Source: Pontibacter sp. G13
GTDB taxonomy: Bacteria > Bacteroidota > Bacteroidia > J057
Assembly: GCF_031851795.1 (NCBI RefSeq)
Contig: NZ_CP134696.1
Coordinates: forward strand, 4,794,501-4,858,500
Direction of reading: 5' to 3'
DNA: 64,000 nt
Positions 1 to 9,682 of this stretch are shown here, in pieces. The position numbers and the translations under genes were made by a program. Every line of letters starts with the position of its first letter. Position 1 is the first letter of the stretch. Below the pieces are notes generated by a model. The model saw only the letters and a program-made list of their open reading frames with translations, was not told the origin of the DNA and did no database searches.

Positions 1-39
1 CACGGCGACAATCACCAACATGTATGCGATCGATTTCAC
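1..39 (-). CDS. Possible N-terminus of a truncated membrane or secreted protein
   Basis: On the minus strand a GTG at position 39 opens a frame that runs off the left edge. Only 13 residues are visible (VKSIAYMLVIVAV), hydrophobic after a lysine, as in a signal peptide or first membrane segment. An ATG at position 21 is another possible start. Too little remains to name it. The interval from here to about 337 shows no convincing gene. Confidence 0.25.
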   Translation of the reverse strand, partial: MKSIAYMLVIVAV

Positions 40-337
40 GGGGGTAATTTAAAGGAAAAAGTATAAAAATCGGGGTAGGTGTGGGAAAAATCCTCACATT
101 GCGAGAGAGACTCCGGTAGGGTGTTTCATCGTTTAACCCCTAAAGGTTTACACGTCAACCCATTATCACAACCATTCAAGAGCAGCCGGTATGATGGTCC
201 AATTTCAATGGATAGATTGTCGATCTGTTCTTTTCGACTACCCCAATCCTTTCCGAAATCCTTTGGGAGGTTGGGATTTTCTTTGACTCCTAAAAACTGT
301 ATATTTACCTATACAGTAAAATGGCTCAATATCAGGC
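40..337. other. Intergenic region, divergent promoters expected
   Basis: About 300 bases between a possible minus-strand gene at the left edge and the plus-strand gene at 338. An open frame at 79-366 has no family features and overlaps the real gene, so it was not called. Near 300-307 the sequence TATATTTA resembles a Bacteroidota -7 element, but the nearest TTTG lies only 14 bases upstream, shorter than usual. No repeat or RNA gene was recognised. Confidence 0.4.
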
Positions 338-2002
338 ATGATGGAACCAATTATTCTCTTAGATGAGCGTCTCAACGAACTGGCGCAGCGGGTCAGCAGA
401 CAGCTGTACGATGGGTATTATTTCAATCAAGGAAAAATTAAAGGTGAGGAGCTGAAGTCCTTCAGTGCTCACCAGCAAATCAATAAATTCCTGCTCTTTC
501 AGGTCTTCCAAGCCTGGGAACTGCAAATGCAAAAGATCAAGCACCCTTACTTCAACTTTGAAGACGAAGAGGTGCAACAATCTGTCAAGCTCCTGCAGAA
601 CCAGCTCTCTAAGCATATCGAGATCCGGGAAGCCGATTTCAAGCCATTGCTCGAACGGGCGGTCTTCAACAACCTCAAGCTGTTGTTGGACCCCGTGGAG
701 ACTTTCTCCAAATTTTTCTTCGTTCAATCGGATTCCATCTCCATTGAGGTCTACAACCGCTACGCGCAGTTTTTCTCCGATCTCAACTTCATCGTCAACT
801 CCATCTCCGGATACTGCAAGAAACACGGCCTAGAGGAAGTTCAGCAGCAGTTTTTCCTCGAAAAGATGGAGAAGACCGTGTCCATCTTTGAGCGTAAATC
901 CGGTAAAAGTTTCCATCAGCATCGAGTCGCCTTATTCGAGAAATTGACAGGGCATAATCTCGATACCCTGATCTCCGAAATGGAGCAGGCGGCCAAACAG
1001 CGCGAAGCGGAAATCGCTCGCCAAGAAGCTGAACGCCAACAAAAAATCGAAGAGGAGAAACGCCGTCAAGAAGAAGAGGCTCGCCGCAAGGAAGAGGAAG
1101 CTCGGAGACAAGAAGAAGCCCAAAGAGCTGAAGAGGAAGCGCGCCGGCAACAAGCGCTAGAAGCCCAAAGAAAAGCCGAAGAAGAAGCCCGTCAGCGTGC
1201 CGAAGAAGAAGCTCGCCTCAAAGCAGAGAAAGAACGCAAACGCAATTTCTTCGACAATATCTCCGCTGAATCTGAAGACCTCGGATTTGATTTGGATCTC
1301 GATGAGCTGGATACCGAAGAACCTGAAAATACCGCAACGCCTGTTGCTGAACCTCCCAAACCTGAACCGGTGGAGACTCCTGCCGAAGCACCAGTGGTTA
1401 CGCCACCAGTTGTGCAAGTAGAGCCTGAGCCTACCCCTGAGCCAGAACCAGCTCCGACTCCTGAACCGGAAGCGCCGGTCGTTCAAGTGGAAGAGGTCAT
1501 CGAAGATGAAAAAGAGGCAGAATTCCTTGAAATGGCTGCCAGCATGGAGCCTGTAGACGAGGCCGAAACGCCAGAAGAACCTGCGCCTGAGAAGCCCAAG
1601 ACCTTCTTTGACCAAATTTCCAATGGTGTCGCGAAGGAAACTCCCGCTACGCCTATCCAGCCTGCTCAGGAACGATCTTCCTCCGTACTTGACCAAATCC
1701 AAGATCGTAAGCAGACGATCGCGGAGAAACTCGCAGAGAATAAGCAGTCTGAATCCAAGGCATCTGGCGGAAAAATCAAGCTGGATGAAATCCCGATTCA
1801 CAAGCAATACCAATACGTCCAAAAGGTGTTTGAAGGAAACAATGTGCGTTTCCGAATCATCGTGGACAAAATCAACAATGCTGGCAATGCCGCCGAGGTA
1901 CAGGATATCCTCGAGAAATTTGTGCTGAGCAATGTCAACCTCGATCAGGACGATCCGATTGTCGGAGAGTTCATCGAATTGCTTCGCGCTCGTTTCGTGT
2001 AA
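338..2002 (+). CDS. Coiled-coil protein of unknown function with acidic Pro/Glu-rich linker
   Basis: A 554-residue protein with no recognised enzymatic motif. Residues 1-200 are helical and hydrophilic. Residues about 215-300 form a long charged coiled coil of Glu/Arg/Ala/Gln repeats (EEARRQEE type). Residues about 300-440 are acidic and rich in Pro, Glu and Val, probably disordered. The final 90 residues are again helical and contain the segment IPIHKQYQYVQKVF. There is no signal peptide, so a cytoplasmic scaffold is plausible. Two adjacent ATGs (338 and 341) make the start uncertain by one codon. It appears monocistronic, with a terminator at 2029-2058. The function is unknown. Confidence 0.85.
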   Translation: MMEPIILLDERLNELAQRVSRQLYDGYYFNQGKIKGEELKSFSAHQQINKFLLFQVFQAWELQMQKIKHPYFNFEDEEVQQSVKLLQNQLSKHIEIREADFKPLLERAVFNNLKLLLDPVETFSKFFFVQSDSISIEVYNRYAQFFSDLNFIVNSISGYCKKHGLEEVQQQFFLEKMEKTVSIFERKSGKSFHQHRVALFEKLTGHNLDTLISEMEQAAKQREAEIARQEAERQQKIEEEKRRQEEEARRKEEEARRQEEAQRAEEEARRQQALEAQRKAEEEARQRAEEEARLKAEKERKRNFFDNISAESEDLGFDLDLDELDTEEPENTATPVAEPPKPEPVETPAEAPVVTPPVVQVEPEPTPEPEPAPTPEPEAPVVQVEEVIEDEKEAEFLEMAASMEPVDEAETPEEPAPEKPKTFFDQISNGVAKETPATPIQPAQERSSSVLDQIQDRKQTIAEKLAENKQSESKASGGKIKLDEIPIHKQYQYVQKVFEGNNVRFRIIVDKINNAGNAAEVQDILEKFVLSNVNLDQDDPIVGEFIELLRARFV

Positions 2003-2028
2003 CCTTATCCTGATTTGACAAGATTTGA

Positions 2029-2058
2029 CGCCGCCTCATACAAATGTATGGGGCGGCG
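2029..2058 (+). terminator. Rho-independent terminator after the coiled-coil gene
   Basis: A 13-bp stem with one G-T wobble (CGCCGCCTCATAC / GTATGGGGCGGCG) closes on an AAAT loop and is followed by TATCTTTT, 26 bases after the stop codon at 2002. Confidence 0.75.
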
Positions 2059-2188
2059 TATCTTTTGAGGGAAAGGAGATTATGGAAAAAATGATTTACT
2101 TGTTAACTGATTAATTATAAGTCGATTTCAGTAGCGATATGCCATGTCATTGGCGCAATTTATCATTCCCACATCATAGCCCATTTAC

Positions 2189-3598
2189 ATGAAATATTTC
2201 TTGTGCACCTTGGTATTGGCTCTTGCCGGGCCGATGGGGTGGGCGCAGGTCGATCATCGACTTACGCATGTGTACTTCGACAGCGATGACTATCGCTTGA
2301 CCCTTGATGACAAGGATTCCCTTCGGGCATTCCTCACGACACTGCCAGATACCATTGAGCTAGATTATCACCTCTACGGCCATACCGATAGCGACCATTC
2401 GGATGCATACAACTTGGTCCTCTCTCGCAATCGCTGCGAAGGAGTGGAGTATTTTTTGAAGGAAATGGGAATTGCGGATTCTTCCATTTTCATTCACCCA
2501 TTCGGAGAAAAATATCCCATTGGAACAAATGAGACCGATATCGGGAAACAGAAAAACCGTCGGACAGATTTGTATGTCGTATTTCAAATTCCCGCTCAGC
2601 TGGATTCCTCCCTCACTGATACGATCCAGATAGAAACGGCCCTTGCTGACAATTCGCCTAACCGAACCAGAAAGCGCCGAAAGAAAAAGCGTCGCCGCAC
2701 CATCCTAGTCAACGGAGAGCCTACTCCTTGCGAAGAGGGCGAGATCACACTCACGCTTCCCAAGGGTACACTCATCGAAATGGATCAATGCGATTATTAT
2801 GGTAACCGGAGAGAGCTGGAATTGACAGAATTGCTGGACGGAGAAAATCTCCGCGAATCGGGAATCACCACCATGAATACCGACGGGAATCCGCTGGTAT
2901 CTGCCGGGATGTTTCGAGTGGATCAACCCGATTCTGTCTGCTCGACCGTGTATTTGCCGATTCAGGAGGATTGGATGGCAAGAATGCCTTTTTCGCTGTG
3001 GAATGGCAATAACTCAGGTACTTGGTCAGCAGCAAAGGACATGACCATTGAGCAGGTTCGCAGAAATGGCCAATTGTACAACAAGTTTGAGGTCTGTGGC
3101 AAATCTTTCATCAACCTCGATTTCCTGCTCAAGGATTTTTGGCAGCAAATGGAGGATCAGGAGCAGCAGATGATGGCAGATACGAGAGAAGAGGGGGATG
3201 AGGAAGATGAATTCATCGAAGACCCTTTCCGCAGAAAACCCATCCGGGCGATGTTCAAGGTCAAGGGCCGCATGAAAATCCACGAGGTTCGGCTCTCCAG
3301 CGATCGACCATTGGTGCTGTATGCCATGAAGCCCAATATTAACGGAAGTAGGCGGAAAGTGATATTTGATGTGCCCTTTCCGGATGCTGATCCTCAGGTG
3401 TTCGCAGAGGCTCAAGACGGTCAAGGTAATGAGCTGGTTATGCCCTATGACTTTTTGGAAGGCCTCCCCTACAAGTGGGTCCGCAAGAAAGTCAAAGACC
3501 GGAATGGCTTTGAACGGAAGGTGCGTGTCCGCAAATACTTCTTGACAATGGCAGATTTTGAGCCCAAAACTCCCGAAGAGACAGTGGCCGCTCGATAG
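2189..3598 (+). CDS. Secreted OmpA-like domain protein
   Basis: A 469-residue protein with a signal peptide (cleavage near GWAQ, residue 20). An OmpA C-terminal-like peptidoglycan-binding domain follows directly at residues about 25-135: the motif GHTDSDHSDAYNLVLSRNR matches the family signature around its conserved Asp and Arg. Residues about 165-175 are very basic (RKRRKKKRRR). The C-terminal 300 residues have no recognised domain. Placing the OmpA module at the N-terminus is unusual, as most homologues carry it at the C-terminus. It probably anchors an envelope protein to peptidoglycan in the periplasm. A convergent terminator at 3671-3706 ends it. Confidence 0.85.
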   Translation: MKYFLCTLVLALAGPMGWAQVDHRLTHVYFDSDDYRLTLDDKDSLRAFLTTLPDTIELDYHLYGHTDSDHSDAYNLVLSRNRCEGVEYFLKEMGIADSSIFIHPFGEKYPIGTNETDIGKQKNRRTDLYVVFQIPAQLDSSLTDTIQIETALADNSPNRTRKRRKKKRRRTILVNGEPTPCEEGEITLTLPKGTLIEMDQCDYYGNRRELELTELLDGENLRESGITTMNTDGNPLVSAGMFRVDQPDSVCSTVYLPIQEDWMARMPFSLWNGNNSGTWSAAKDMTIEQVRRNGQLYNKFEVCGKSFINLDFLLKDFWQQMEDQEQQMMADTREEGDEEDEFIEDPFRRKPIRAMFKVKGRMKIHEVRLSSDRPLVLYAMKPNINGSRRKVIFDVPFPDADPQVFAEAQDGQGNELVMPYDFLEGLPYKWVRKKVKDRNGFERKVRVRKYFLTMADFEPKTPEETVAAR

Positions 3599-3670
3599 GC
3601 TTCTGGGTAGGAGATCTCCCCATTTATCCGCTTCAGTTTATTCAATTGCCAAATCCCGATGTGAAAAGAA

Positions 3671-3706
3671 CAGGGCGTCCATTTCCAGAAGGAGATGGAC
3701 GCCCTG
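3671..3706. terminator. Bidirectional terminator between convergent genes
   Basis: A 16-bp stem (CAGGGCGTCCATTTCC with GGAGATGGACGCCCTG, one wobble) with an AGAA loop lies between the OmpA-like gene and the minus-strand T9SS gene. AATTTTT follows on the plus side, so it can serve both convergent transcripts. Confidence 0.75.
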
Positions 3707-3729
3707 AATTTTTGGGTGGATATGATGTA

Positions 3730-5859
3730 CTAGCGAATGATCACCAGTTTCTTGGGCAAGTATTCAGGCCCCATTCGAAGTACGTAAGTCCCCGAAGCCA
3801 ATTCGGAAATATCCCATCGGAAATCCGTTTGATGTGCGGGAATGTCTCGTTGGAGCACCTTGCCCCCAGCCAGGTCAAATACTTCCAATGTGAGAGGGGC
3901 GCCTGCTTCCCAACCACTCAAATGAACGATCCGCTCGGCAGGGTTGGGGTAGAGGTTCCAATTTGATCGAATCGGTTTTTCTACTGATACCGAACCATCG
4001 AGGCAATTGGCACCTCGGTATGCAATCACATCTGCATTATTTCGGGGGAGTAGTTTCATATTGCCGAAATCGTAGGTCATGATGCCTGTGATTTCTTCCA
4101 AAGTATCACCGAGCGCTACGATACATGCAGGGACTTGGAGTTCGCCAGATTCAAATACCCAAGCTGAGTCGTTCACGAAAGAGACATACAGGGAGCTGAC
4201 GATATCATCCGATGTGGTTCTTCCTGCAAGGATACGGCAGCCAATGGTGCTAAGCGCGGGATTGAGCCCGACCCGATATTCTCCGAAGTTGTTGCCATTG
4301 TTGGAATCTGGATTGGGATCATTCACATAGAGTGATTGTCCCTGAGGATGTCTGAGGGTGATGAGCATGGATTCATACGGCTCCGTAGTCGTCCCATTGT
4401 AGATGGAAAACTGGTCGGGAGCGGCAATGGTCGGATTTGGTATGGGGTTGCCAGTGCTTATGATATGGAGATTGGTCACCCCAATCAGTTCAGTTCTTCC
4501 GCCTCGTTCTGCAACCATTCCTGTCACTTGAATATGGTCTCCCCGCTGCACAGTCTCAATGGTGGCTGTGCCGGAAATGCTGATTCCGGCCCAACTAGTT
4601 GCTAGGGGATCTTGCATGTAAATTTTGCCCAAATCCCCTGGAAGATCGGTCGCAGTGACTATACCATGGACGGTGACTTGCTGGCCGAGGTAAGGCGAAT
4701 TGCCATCCATATACGGTGTGTATTGCAAGTCCGGAATAATCAGGCCTCCATCCCGTACGGTGAAGATCGCTGGCTGCGTCAACCCATTGGTGGGGTAGTA
4801 GGACAATGTGGAATCGTCGTCCATCGCGGAAATGTAATATTGGAACCGATCGCCATCATTGAGCTGAGATGATGAAATCGTCGCTCGGTAAATGGGGCCT
4901 TGGGGATGCATGGGAAGCACTTGCCAATTCGTGCCATTCACTCCCTTGCGGATATGTAGGAATGCATGTTGAACTTGACCATCGGGGTCCTCGATCTGGG
5001 CTGAAAACCGCACAGAATCGGTGCTGGATGGGATGGCGGGATGTCGGATGACCTGCGATATGATGGGGGGAGCTGTTTGGACTGCCCAATCGTTCTCATC
5101 GAAAGGAAATAGCATGTAGCCTTGACCGGTTCCTCCAAAGCATCCATTGGCAGCATGAGAAATGACTCCTCGAATGTAGGAGAGGGTAGTGCCAATGGGC
5201 GGGGGAGTAAATGTCCCTCCATTGATGGGGAGGTTCAATACAGGAAACCGGTCCCCGACAATCAAGGTATTGCCTAGCTCATCACGCAATCTGAGGTTTA
5301 TGCGATTCTGATTGGAGCTATATAAATGAGCATCCACCACCAGGTTATTCAACTCGACATAGGCCCCTTCCCATTGCTCGCCCGTCTGTGGCCGATTTTC
5401 TACCGGGCCATTGAGCGCAGCAATGTCGATGGGGTTGGGGATGATGGTTCTCCCCGGCACCAGCAATTGAATTTTGAGTGGAGTAATGATGGTTTCGTGT
5501 CCAAATTTGCGGATGATTCCATTGATTTCGATGGAATCTCCCTGAATCAAATCGAGGACATCGATGCCTGTCACAGGGATAGGAACCCCCGTGGTGTGTA
5601 GGTTTAGTCCGCCCCAAGGGCCAAGGGTATCTTGAAGCCAGAGGTTTCGGCCAAATGCAGCTTGTGCCATACCGCCGTCCATGACTACAGATGCATGGAT
5701 GGTGACGGTATCCTCAAACAATGGAGAAAGGTCCTTGCAATTGCCAAGGTCTTGGGGGTTGCGAAATTGAATATCCCGGATGGTGTGTGTCGCCGAGGAT
5801 TGAGCCATGGACCATTGACTCAAACCCAAGCTCCACACGAGGAGCAATAAGATTCTCAT
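3730..5859 (-). CDS. Secreted OB-fold (DUF5689-like) protein with T9SS sorting domain
   Basis: A 709-residue protein with a signal peptide (ending near SMAQ, residue 20). The body holds repeated beta-rich segments in which substrings such as GDSIEINGIIRKFGHET and GDHIQVTGMVAERGG resemble OB-fold nucleic-acid-binding-like modules seen in Bacteroidota surface proteins. The last 80 residues begin NWNLYPNPAERIVHLSG and end SGTYVLRMGPEYLPKKLVIIR-like, the typical Por/T9SS C-terminal sorting domain. The protein is therefore predicted to cross the outer membrane by T9SS and stay on the surface or be released. Its ligand is unknown. It stands alone, with a 366-base gap upstream. Confidence 0.85.
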   Translation of the reverse strand: MRILLLLVWSLGLSQWSMAQSSATHTIRDIQFRNPQDLGNCKDLSPLFEDTVTIHASVVMDGGMAQAAFGRNLWLQDTLGPWGGLNLHTTGVPIPVTGIDVLDLIQGDSIEINGIIRKFGHETIITPLKIQLLVPGRTIIPNPIDIAALNGPVENRPQTGEQWEGAYVELNNLVVDAHLYSSNQNRINLRLRDELGNTLIVGDRFPVLNLPINGGTFTPPPIGTTLSYIRGVISHAANGCFGGTGQGYMLFPFDENDWAVQTAPPIISQVIRHPAIPSSTDSVRFSAQIEDPDGQVQHAFLHIRKGVNGTNWQVLPMHPQGPIYRATISSSQLNDGDRFQYYISAMDDDSTLSYYPTNGLTQPAIFTVRDGGLIIPDLQYTPYMDGNSPYLGQQVTVHGIVTATDLPGDLGKIYMQDPLATSWAGISISGTATIETVQRGDHIQVTGMVAERGGRTELIGVTNLHIISTGNPIPNPTIAAPDQFSIYNGTTTEPYESMLITLRHPQGQSLYVNDPNPDSNNGNNFGEYRVGLNPALSTIGCRILAGRTTSDDIVSSLYVSFVNDSAWVFESGELQVPACIVALGDTLEEITGIMTYDFGNMKLLPRNNADVIAYRGANCLDGSVSVEKPIRSNWNLYPNPAERIVHLSGWEAGAPLTLEVFDLAGGKVLQRDIPAHQTDFRWDISELASGTYVLRMGPEYLPKKLVIIR

Positions 5860-6225
5860 GTCTAGAGCAGCAAATGAAAGGTCAGCAGAAAGATTTGGTG
5901 GGTGATTGGGCTAATCACAACGAAACGTTACCGGAATTTCAAGGTGCAGGAGGATTCGGTAGGTCTAGGACATGCTACAATAAGTAAGGTAGCAATAATT
6001 TGGGGTAATCGAAATATTTGCAGTAAAGGTCAATTGAGTGGTCATCGAGCAATCCTATTGCAGAATTGGGTAAAATGGTGATTAGATGTTTAAACATTCA
6101 TTCTGTAACTTGCGTATGGAATCCAAATTTGTCCTGTTATCTTAGGCAAATTCCAAATGAAGCTGTTTGAACGTGTATGTGTTTGGACCAGCTTCTATCA
6201 TTGAAACCAACAAACGAAATAGCAT
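5860..6225. promoter_or_regulatory. Divergent intergenic region before the T9SS and bacilliredoxin genes
   Basis: A 366-base AT-rich gap that must hold both divergent promoters. No clean TTTG/TAnnTTTG pair was found. A 6-bp palindrome (GTGATT at 5902-5907, AATCAC at 5913-5918) lies in the leader of the minus-strand gene, and TATCTTAG near 6138 is one mismatch from a -7 element on the plus side. No further gene was seen. Confidence 0.35.
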
Positions 6226-6642
6226 ATGTATCCTCCTGAGTTGACCGCACCTATGGCGGCTGAATTGAATGATGCCGGACTCGCTTCTCTGTCTACTACC
6301 GAGCAAGTGGATGAAGTGCTGCAAAATCAGCAAGGAACGACTTTGGTCGTCGTGAATTCCGTATGCGGATGTGCTGCTGGTGCTGCCCGTCCTGGTGTAA
6401 TCGATTCTTTGAACGCTAGCGAGCAGAAGCCTGACCATATCTACACCGTATTTGCTGGGGTAGATACCGCTGCTACCAAAAAGGTACGTGAGTACTTGTT
6501 GCCATATCCTCCATCCTCTCCAGCGATTGCGTTGTTCAAGGACGGACAATTGGTGCACATGGTAGAGCGTCATCACATCGAAGGACGTTCCGCTCAGATG
6601 ATTTCTCATCATCTTCAGGCGATGTACCAAGAGTTCTGCTAA
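6226..6642 (+). CDS. Bacilliredoxin (BrxA/BrxB, YphP/YqiW family)
   Basis: A 138-residue protein matching the bacilliredoxin family along its full length. It starts MYPPELTAPM, has the characteristic CGC motif in NSVCGCAAGAARPG, and retains the conserved PPSSPAIALFKDG segment. In Bacillus these thioredoxin-fold proteins remove bacillithiol from oxidised protein cysteines. Whether this organism makes bacillithiol or another thiol cannot be judged from this window. It is a single gene with a strong terminator at 6666-6697. Confidence 0.92.
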   Translation: MYPPELTAPMAAELNDAGLASLSTTEQVDEVLQNQQGTTLVVVNSVCGCAAGAARPGVIDSLNASEQKPDHIYTVFAGVDTAATKKVREYLLPYPPSSPAIALFKDGQLVHMVERHHIEGRSAQMISHHLQAMYQEFC

Positions 6643-6665
6643 TCTGAACTCGATCGACAGAAAAA

Positions 6666-6697
6666 GAAAGGCTGCCCGTTTGTTCAGGCAGCCTTTC
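6666..6697 (+). terminator. Terminator after the bacilliredoxin gene
   Basis: An 11-bp perfect stem (GAAAGGCTGCC / GGCAGCCTTTC) with a 10-base loop, followed by TCGTTT. It starts 24 bases after the stop codon. Confidence 0.75.
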
Positions 6698-6885
6698 TCG
6701 TTTGGGGCAATGGGATCAAGCCTTAGAGCATCTAAGGCAATGTTCTTCCCGCTCTCTGCGCTGCTCTGTATGAGGGACAGAAAGTGTCCTCGGAATGATC
6801 CGCATGATGGCTGAAAACTCCAGAACTTCTTCGATCTATCCCTCATCCGACAGAAGCGTCATCTTTAACGTGAACCGCCCTCAGA

Positions 6886-7464
6886 TCAGGATTCAGATGC
6901 TTCCACCAAATGATAGATGCTTCGAAGCTCTCGCCCATGCTGGGCATAATCCATCCCATATCCGACGACAAAAGCAGGAGGAATTTCAAAACCGATCCAG
7001 TCAGGTGGCTCTTGACCTAAATAGGAATCGGGCTTGAACAGCAGGCTGACGAGCCTAAGAGAAGCGGGGTTTTCCAGACGCAGTTGCTCTCGATACATAT
7101 CCATGGTCTTGCCGGAGTCGACGATGTCTTCCACGAGAATGACATGGCGGTCCTTGACATCCAGATGGTGACCATATTGGATTTTGACCTCGCCACTACT
7201 TTCGAGGAGGTTGCCATAGGATGCGAGCGCGACAAATTGTACTTCGGGATTCATCTCCAAATGGCGGACGAGATCAGCTGCGAATAGGAAGGAGCCATTG
7301 AGCACTACCACGAAAAGAGGTCGCTCGCCCACATAGGCTTCGTTTAGTAATTGGCCCAATTCAGCCACACGCTGATGGATTTCGCGCTCGTGAATCAAGA
7401 GATCGAAGGTCAGATCGTGTACCTGAACCTTTGATGGATGTATGGAGGATTCTGGTTTCTGCAT
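6886..7464 (-). CDS. hpt: Hypoxanthine phosphoribosyltransferase
   Basis: A 192-residue protein that converts hypoxanthine or guanine plus PRPP to IMP or GMP in purine salvage. The PRPP-binding signature ILVEDIVDSGKTM is intact at about residues 112-124. The flexible-loop region (LASYGN) and the C-terminal base-binding segment (PDWIGFEIP) are also present. Length is normal for the family. It is divergent from purF at 7743, so salvage and de novo synthesis genes share the 278-base intergenic region. Confidence in the family is high; substrate preference between hypoxanthine and guanine is not resolved. Confidence 0.93.
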   Translation of the reverse strand: MQKPESSIHPSKVQVHDLTFDLLIHEREIHQRVAELGQLLNEAYVGERPLFVVVLNGSFLFAADLVRHLEMNPEVQFVALASYGNLLESSGEVKIQYGHHLDVKDRHVILVEDIVDSGKTMDMYREQLRLENPASLRLVSLLFKPDSYLGQEPPDWIGFEIPPAFVVGYGMDYAQHGRELRSIYHLVEASES

Positions 7465-7702
7465 GGTGATGGTGACTCAGGAAATGACGGGGAGCGTTGG
7501 TTTGTGACCATTTCGGTGAATACTCGTATAAAGCCCCATCAAATCTATTTGAGGAATAAACCTCATATCGCGGTTTGAGTTATGATTACATGACAATTTA
7601 CCCAATGGGCTGCGCTTTCCTGAGAAATCTAACCTGCATTTTGTTTCAGGATATCCACTGGAGTATTTGCGAACGGTGTTACAATGTTTGAAGGGAAAGG
7701 CG

Positions 7703-7710
7703 TAAATTTG
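7703..7710 (+). promoter_or_regulatory. Possible -7 promoter element of purF
   Basis: TAAATTTG matches the Bacteroidota TAnnTTTG box 33 bases upstream of the purF GTG start. The -33 element is weak (TTA at 7679-7681, 21 bases upstream), so this is only a candidate. Confidence 0.35.
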
Positions 7711-7742
7711 CGTAAGTTGTAGGTTAACTTAATGTTATTCCC

Positions 7743-9656
7743 GTGAGTGAACTCATTAAACATGAATGTGGCATTGGCCTGATTCGCCTGTTGAAACCGC
7801 TGGAATATTACCAGGAGAAATACGGTTCTGCGCTATGGGGCCTCAACAAGATGTACTTGTTGATGGAAAAGCAGCGCAACCGCGGGCAGGACGGAGCTGG
7901 TCTCGCAGTCGTGAAAATGAATACGAAACCCGGTCGTCCCTACATGAATCGTATTCGGGACAACCAAACCAATCCTTGGACCAACATCTTCAAGCAAGTG
8001 GACGGGGAGTTGGAAGCCTTTCAGCAAAACTATCCTGAGACCTTCTCAGAAGCTGAAGAGCTGAAGCTCAACTTTCGCTTTGCGGGAGAGGCAATGTTGG
8101 GACACCTTCGATATGGTACCCATGGTAGCTACGGAATCGAAAACTGCCACCCGGTGGTTCGAAATTCTGAGTACGTGAATCGGAGCCTTGCACTCGCCGG
8201 GAACTTCAACCTTACCAACGTGGGCTACCTCTTCCAGAAATTGGTGGAGCTTGGGCAACATCCCAAATACATGACCGATACAGAAACCGTCTTGGAGCGG
8301 ATCGGACATTTCTTGGATGTGGCCAATGAGCACCTGTACGATAAGTTCAAGAAGAGCGGATATACACGCAACGAAATCACCAAGCTGATCTCCTCCGAGA
8401 TGAATTTGGTGAAAGTGCTGAAAAATGCCGCTAAACCTTGGGATGGTGGTTACGTGATTGGAGGAATTGTGGGGAATGGAGATGCATTCGTAGTACGTGA
8501 TCCTAATGGTATCCGTCCTTGCTATTATTACCACAACGATGAGTTTGTGGTAGCTGCATCGGAGCGATCCACGATCTCTACGGTATTCAATCTGCGTCCA
8601 TTTGATATTCAGGAATTGGCTCCCGGGCACATCATGAGTATCAAGGCACAATCCAACCAGATCAAGATCAAACCATTTACCAAGCCTGACAAGAAATTGT
8701 CCTGCTCCTTTGAGCGGATCTATTTCTCCCGCGGTACAGATGTGAAGATCTACAAGGAACGCAAGCAGCTTGGCCGCGAGGTGGTACCTCAAGTGCTGAA
8801 AAGCATCGATTACGATCTCGACAACACGGTATTTGGATATATTCCCAACACCGCTGAGACTGCGTTCTGGGGAATGGTCAAGGAGGTAGAGCAATATCTC
8901 AATGACCAAAAGGTCGAATGGATCAAGGATCTTGGCAAGAATGCCAATCCTGAGGAGATTTCCAGAATCATCAATATCCGTCCTCGGGTGGAGAAGGTGA
9001 TCATCAAGGATGTGAAGATGCGTACCTTTATCGCCGATGATTCATCGCGCGACGATATGGTGGCACACGTCTACGATGTGACTCGGGGGATCATTCGCAA
9101 TGAGCAGGACAATCTGGTATTGATTGATGACTCCATTGTACGGGGTACGACTTTGAAAAAGTCCATTCTCCAGATCATTGCGAGACTTCGACCCAAAAAG
9201 ATCGTCATCGTTTCTTCTGCCCCTCAGATCCGCTACCCCGATTGCTACGGCATCGACATGTCGCAGATCGAAAAATTGGTGGCTTTTCAAGCGGCTATTG
9301 AATTGCTGAAGGAGCGCGGACAGGAAAAGGTTATCGACAAGGTCTACCGCAAGATCATGGCGATGAAGGCGGAAGATACGCTTCACGAACGCAATGTGGT
9401 GCAAGATATCTATGCTCCTTTCACGGAGGAGGAGATTTCTCAGAAGATCACCGAGATCGTGTGTCCGAAAGATTTCCCAATCGAAACCGAAATCGTGTAC
9501 TTGCCTTTGGAAAAATTGTCCAAGGCAATTCCGGATCATTTGGGGGATTGGTACTTCTCCGGAAACTACCCGACTCCCGGCGGAAATCGCATTGTGAATC
9601 AGGCATATTTGAATTTCTACGAAGGAAAAAGCGAGCGTGCCTACCAAGTAGTCTAA
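7743..9656 (+). CDS. purF: Amidophosphoribosyltransferase, long Bacteroidota-type variant
   Basis: A 637-residue protein starting at GTG. It catalyses the first committed step of purine synthesis, PRPP plus glutamine to phosphoribosylamine. The N-terminal Ntn-hydrolase domain has its nucleophile at Cys9 (IKHECGIGL), so an 8-residue propeptide is probably removed. EKQRNRGQDGAG is the glutamine-site region. The phosphoribosyltransferase domain carries the PRPP signature VLIDDSIVRGTT. The protein is roughly 130-160 residues longer than E. coli or Bacillus PurF, with insertions in both domains and a C-terminal extension. It lies divergent to hpt and is ended by a strong terminator. Confidence 0.9.
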   Translation: MSELIKHECGIGLIRLLKPLEYYQEKYGSALWGLNKMYLLMEKQRNRGQDGAGLAVVKMNTKPGRPYMNRIRDNQTNPWTNIFKQVDGELEAFQQNYPETFSEAEELKLNFRFAGEAMLGHLRYGTHGSYGIENCHPVVRNSEYVNRSLALAGNFNLTNVGYLFQKLVELGQHPKYMTDTETVLERIGHFLDVANEHLYDKFKKSGYTRNEITKLISSEMNLVKVLKNAAKPWDGGYVIGGIVGNGDAFVVRDPNGIRPCYYYHNDEFVVAASERSTISTVFNLRPFDIQELAPGHIMSIKAQSNQIKIKPFTKPDKKLSCSFERIYFSRGTDVKIYKERKQLGREVVPQVLKSIDYDLDNTVFGYIPNTAETAFWGMVKEVEQYLNDQKVEWIKDLGKNANPEEISRIINIRPRVEKVIIKDVKMRTFIADDSSRDDMVAHVYDVTRGIIRNEQDNLVLIDDSIVRGTTLKKSILQIIARLRPKKIVIVSSAPQIRYPDCYGIDMSQIEKLVAFQAAIELLKERGQEKVIDKVYRKIMAMKAEDTLHERNVVQDIYAPFTEEEISQKITEIVCPKDFPIETEIVYLPLEKLSKAIPDHLGDWYFSGNYPTPGGNRIVNQAYLNFYEGKSERAYQVV

Positions 9657-9682
9657 TCGCGATTTTCAAAAAATCATATTTT

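Noticed and set aside
79-366. Open frame of 95 codons before the first gene
   Set aside because: The composition is not protein-like, it overlaps the start of the well-supported gene at 338, and no family feature is visible.
3730-5859. Plus-strand open frames opposite the T9SS gene
   Set aside because: They are shadows of a long minus-strand gene with a signal peptide and sorting domain.
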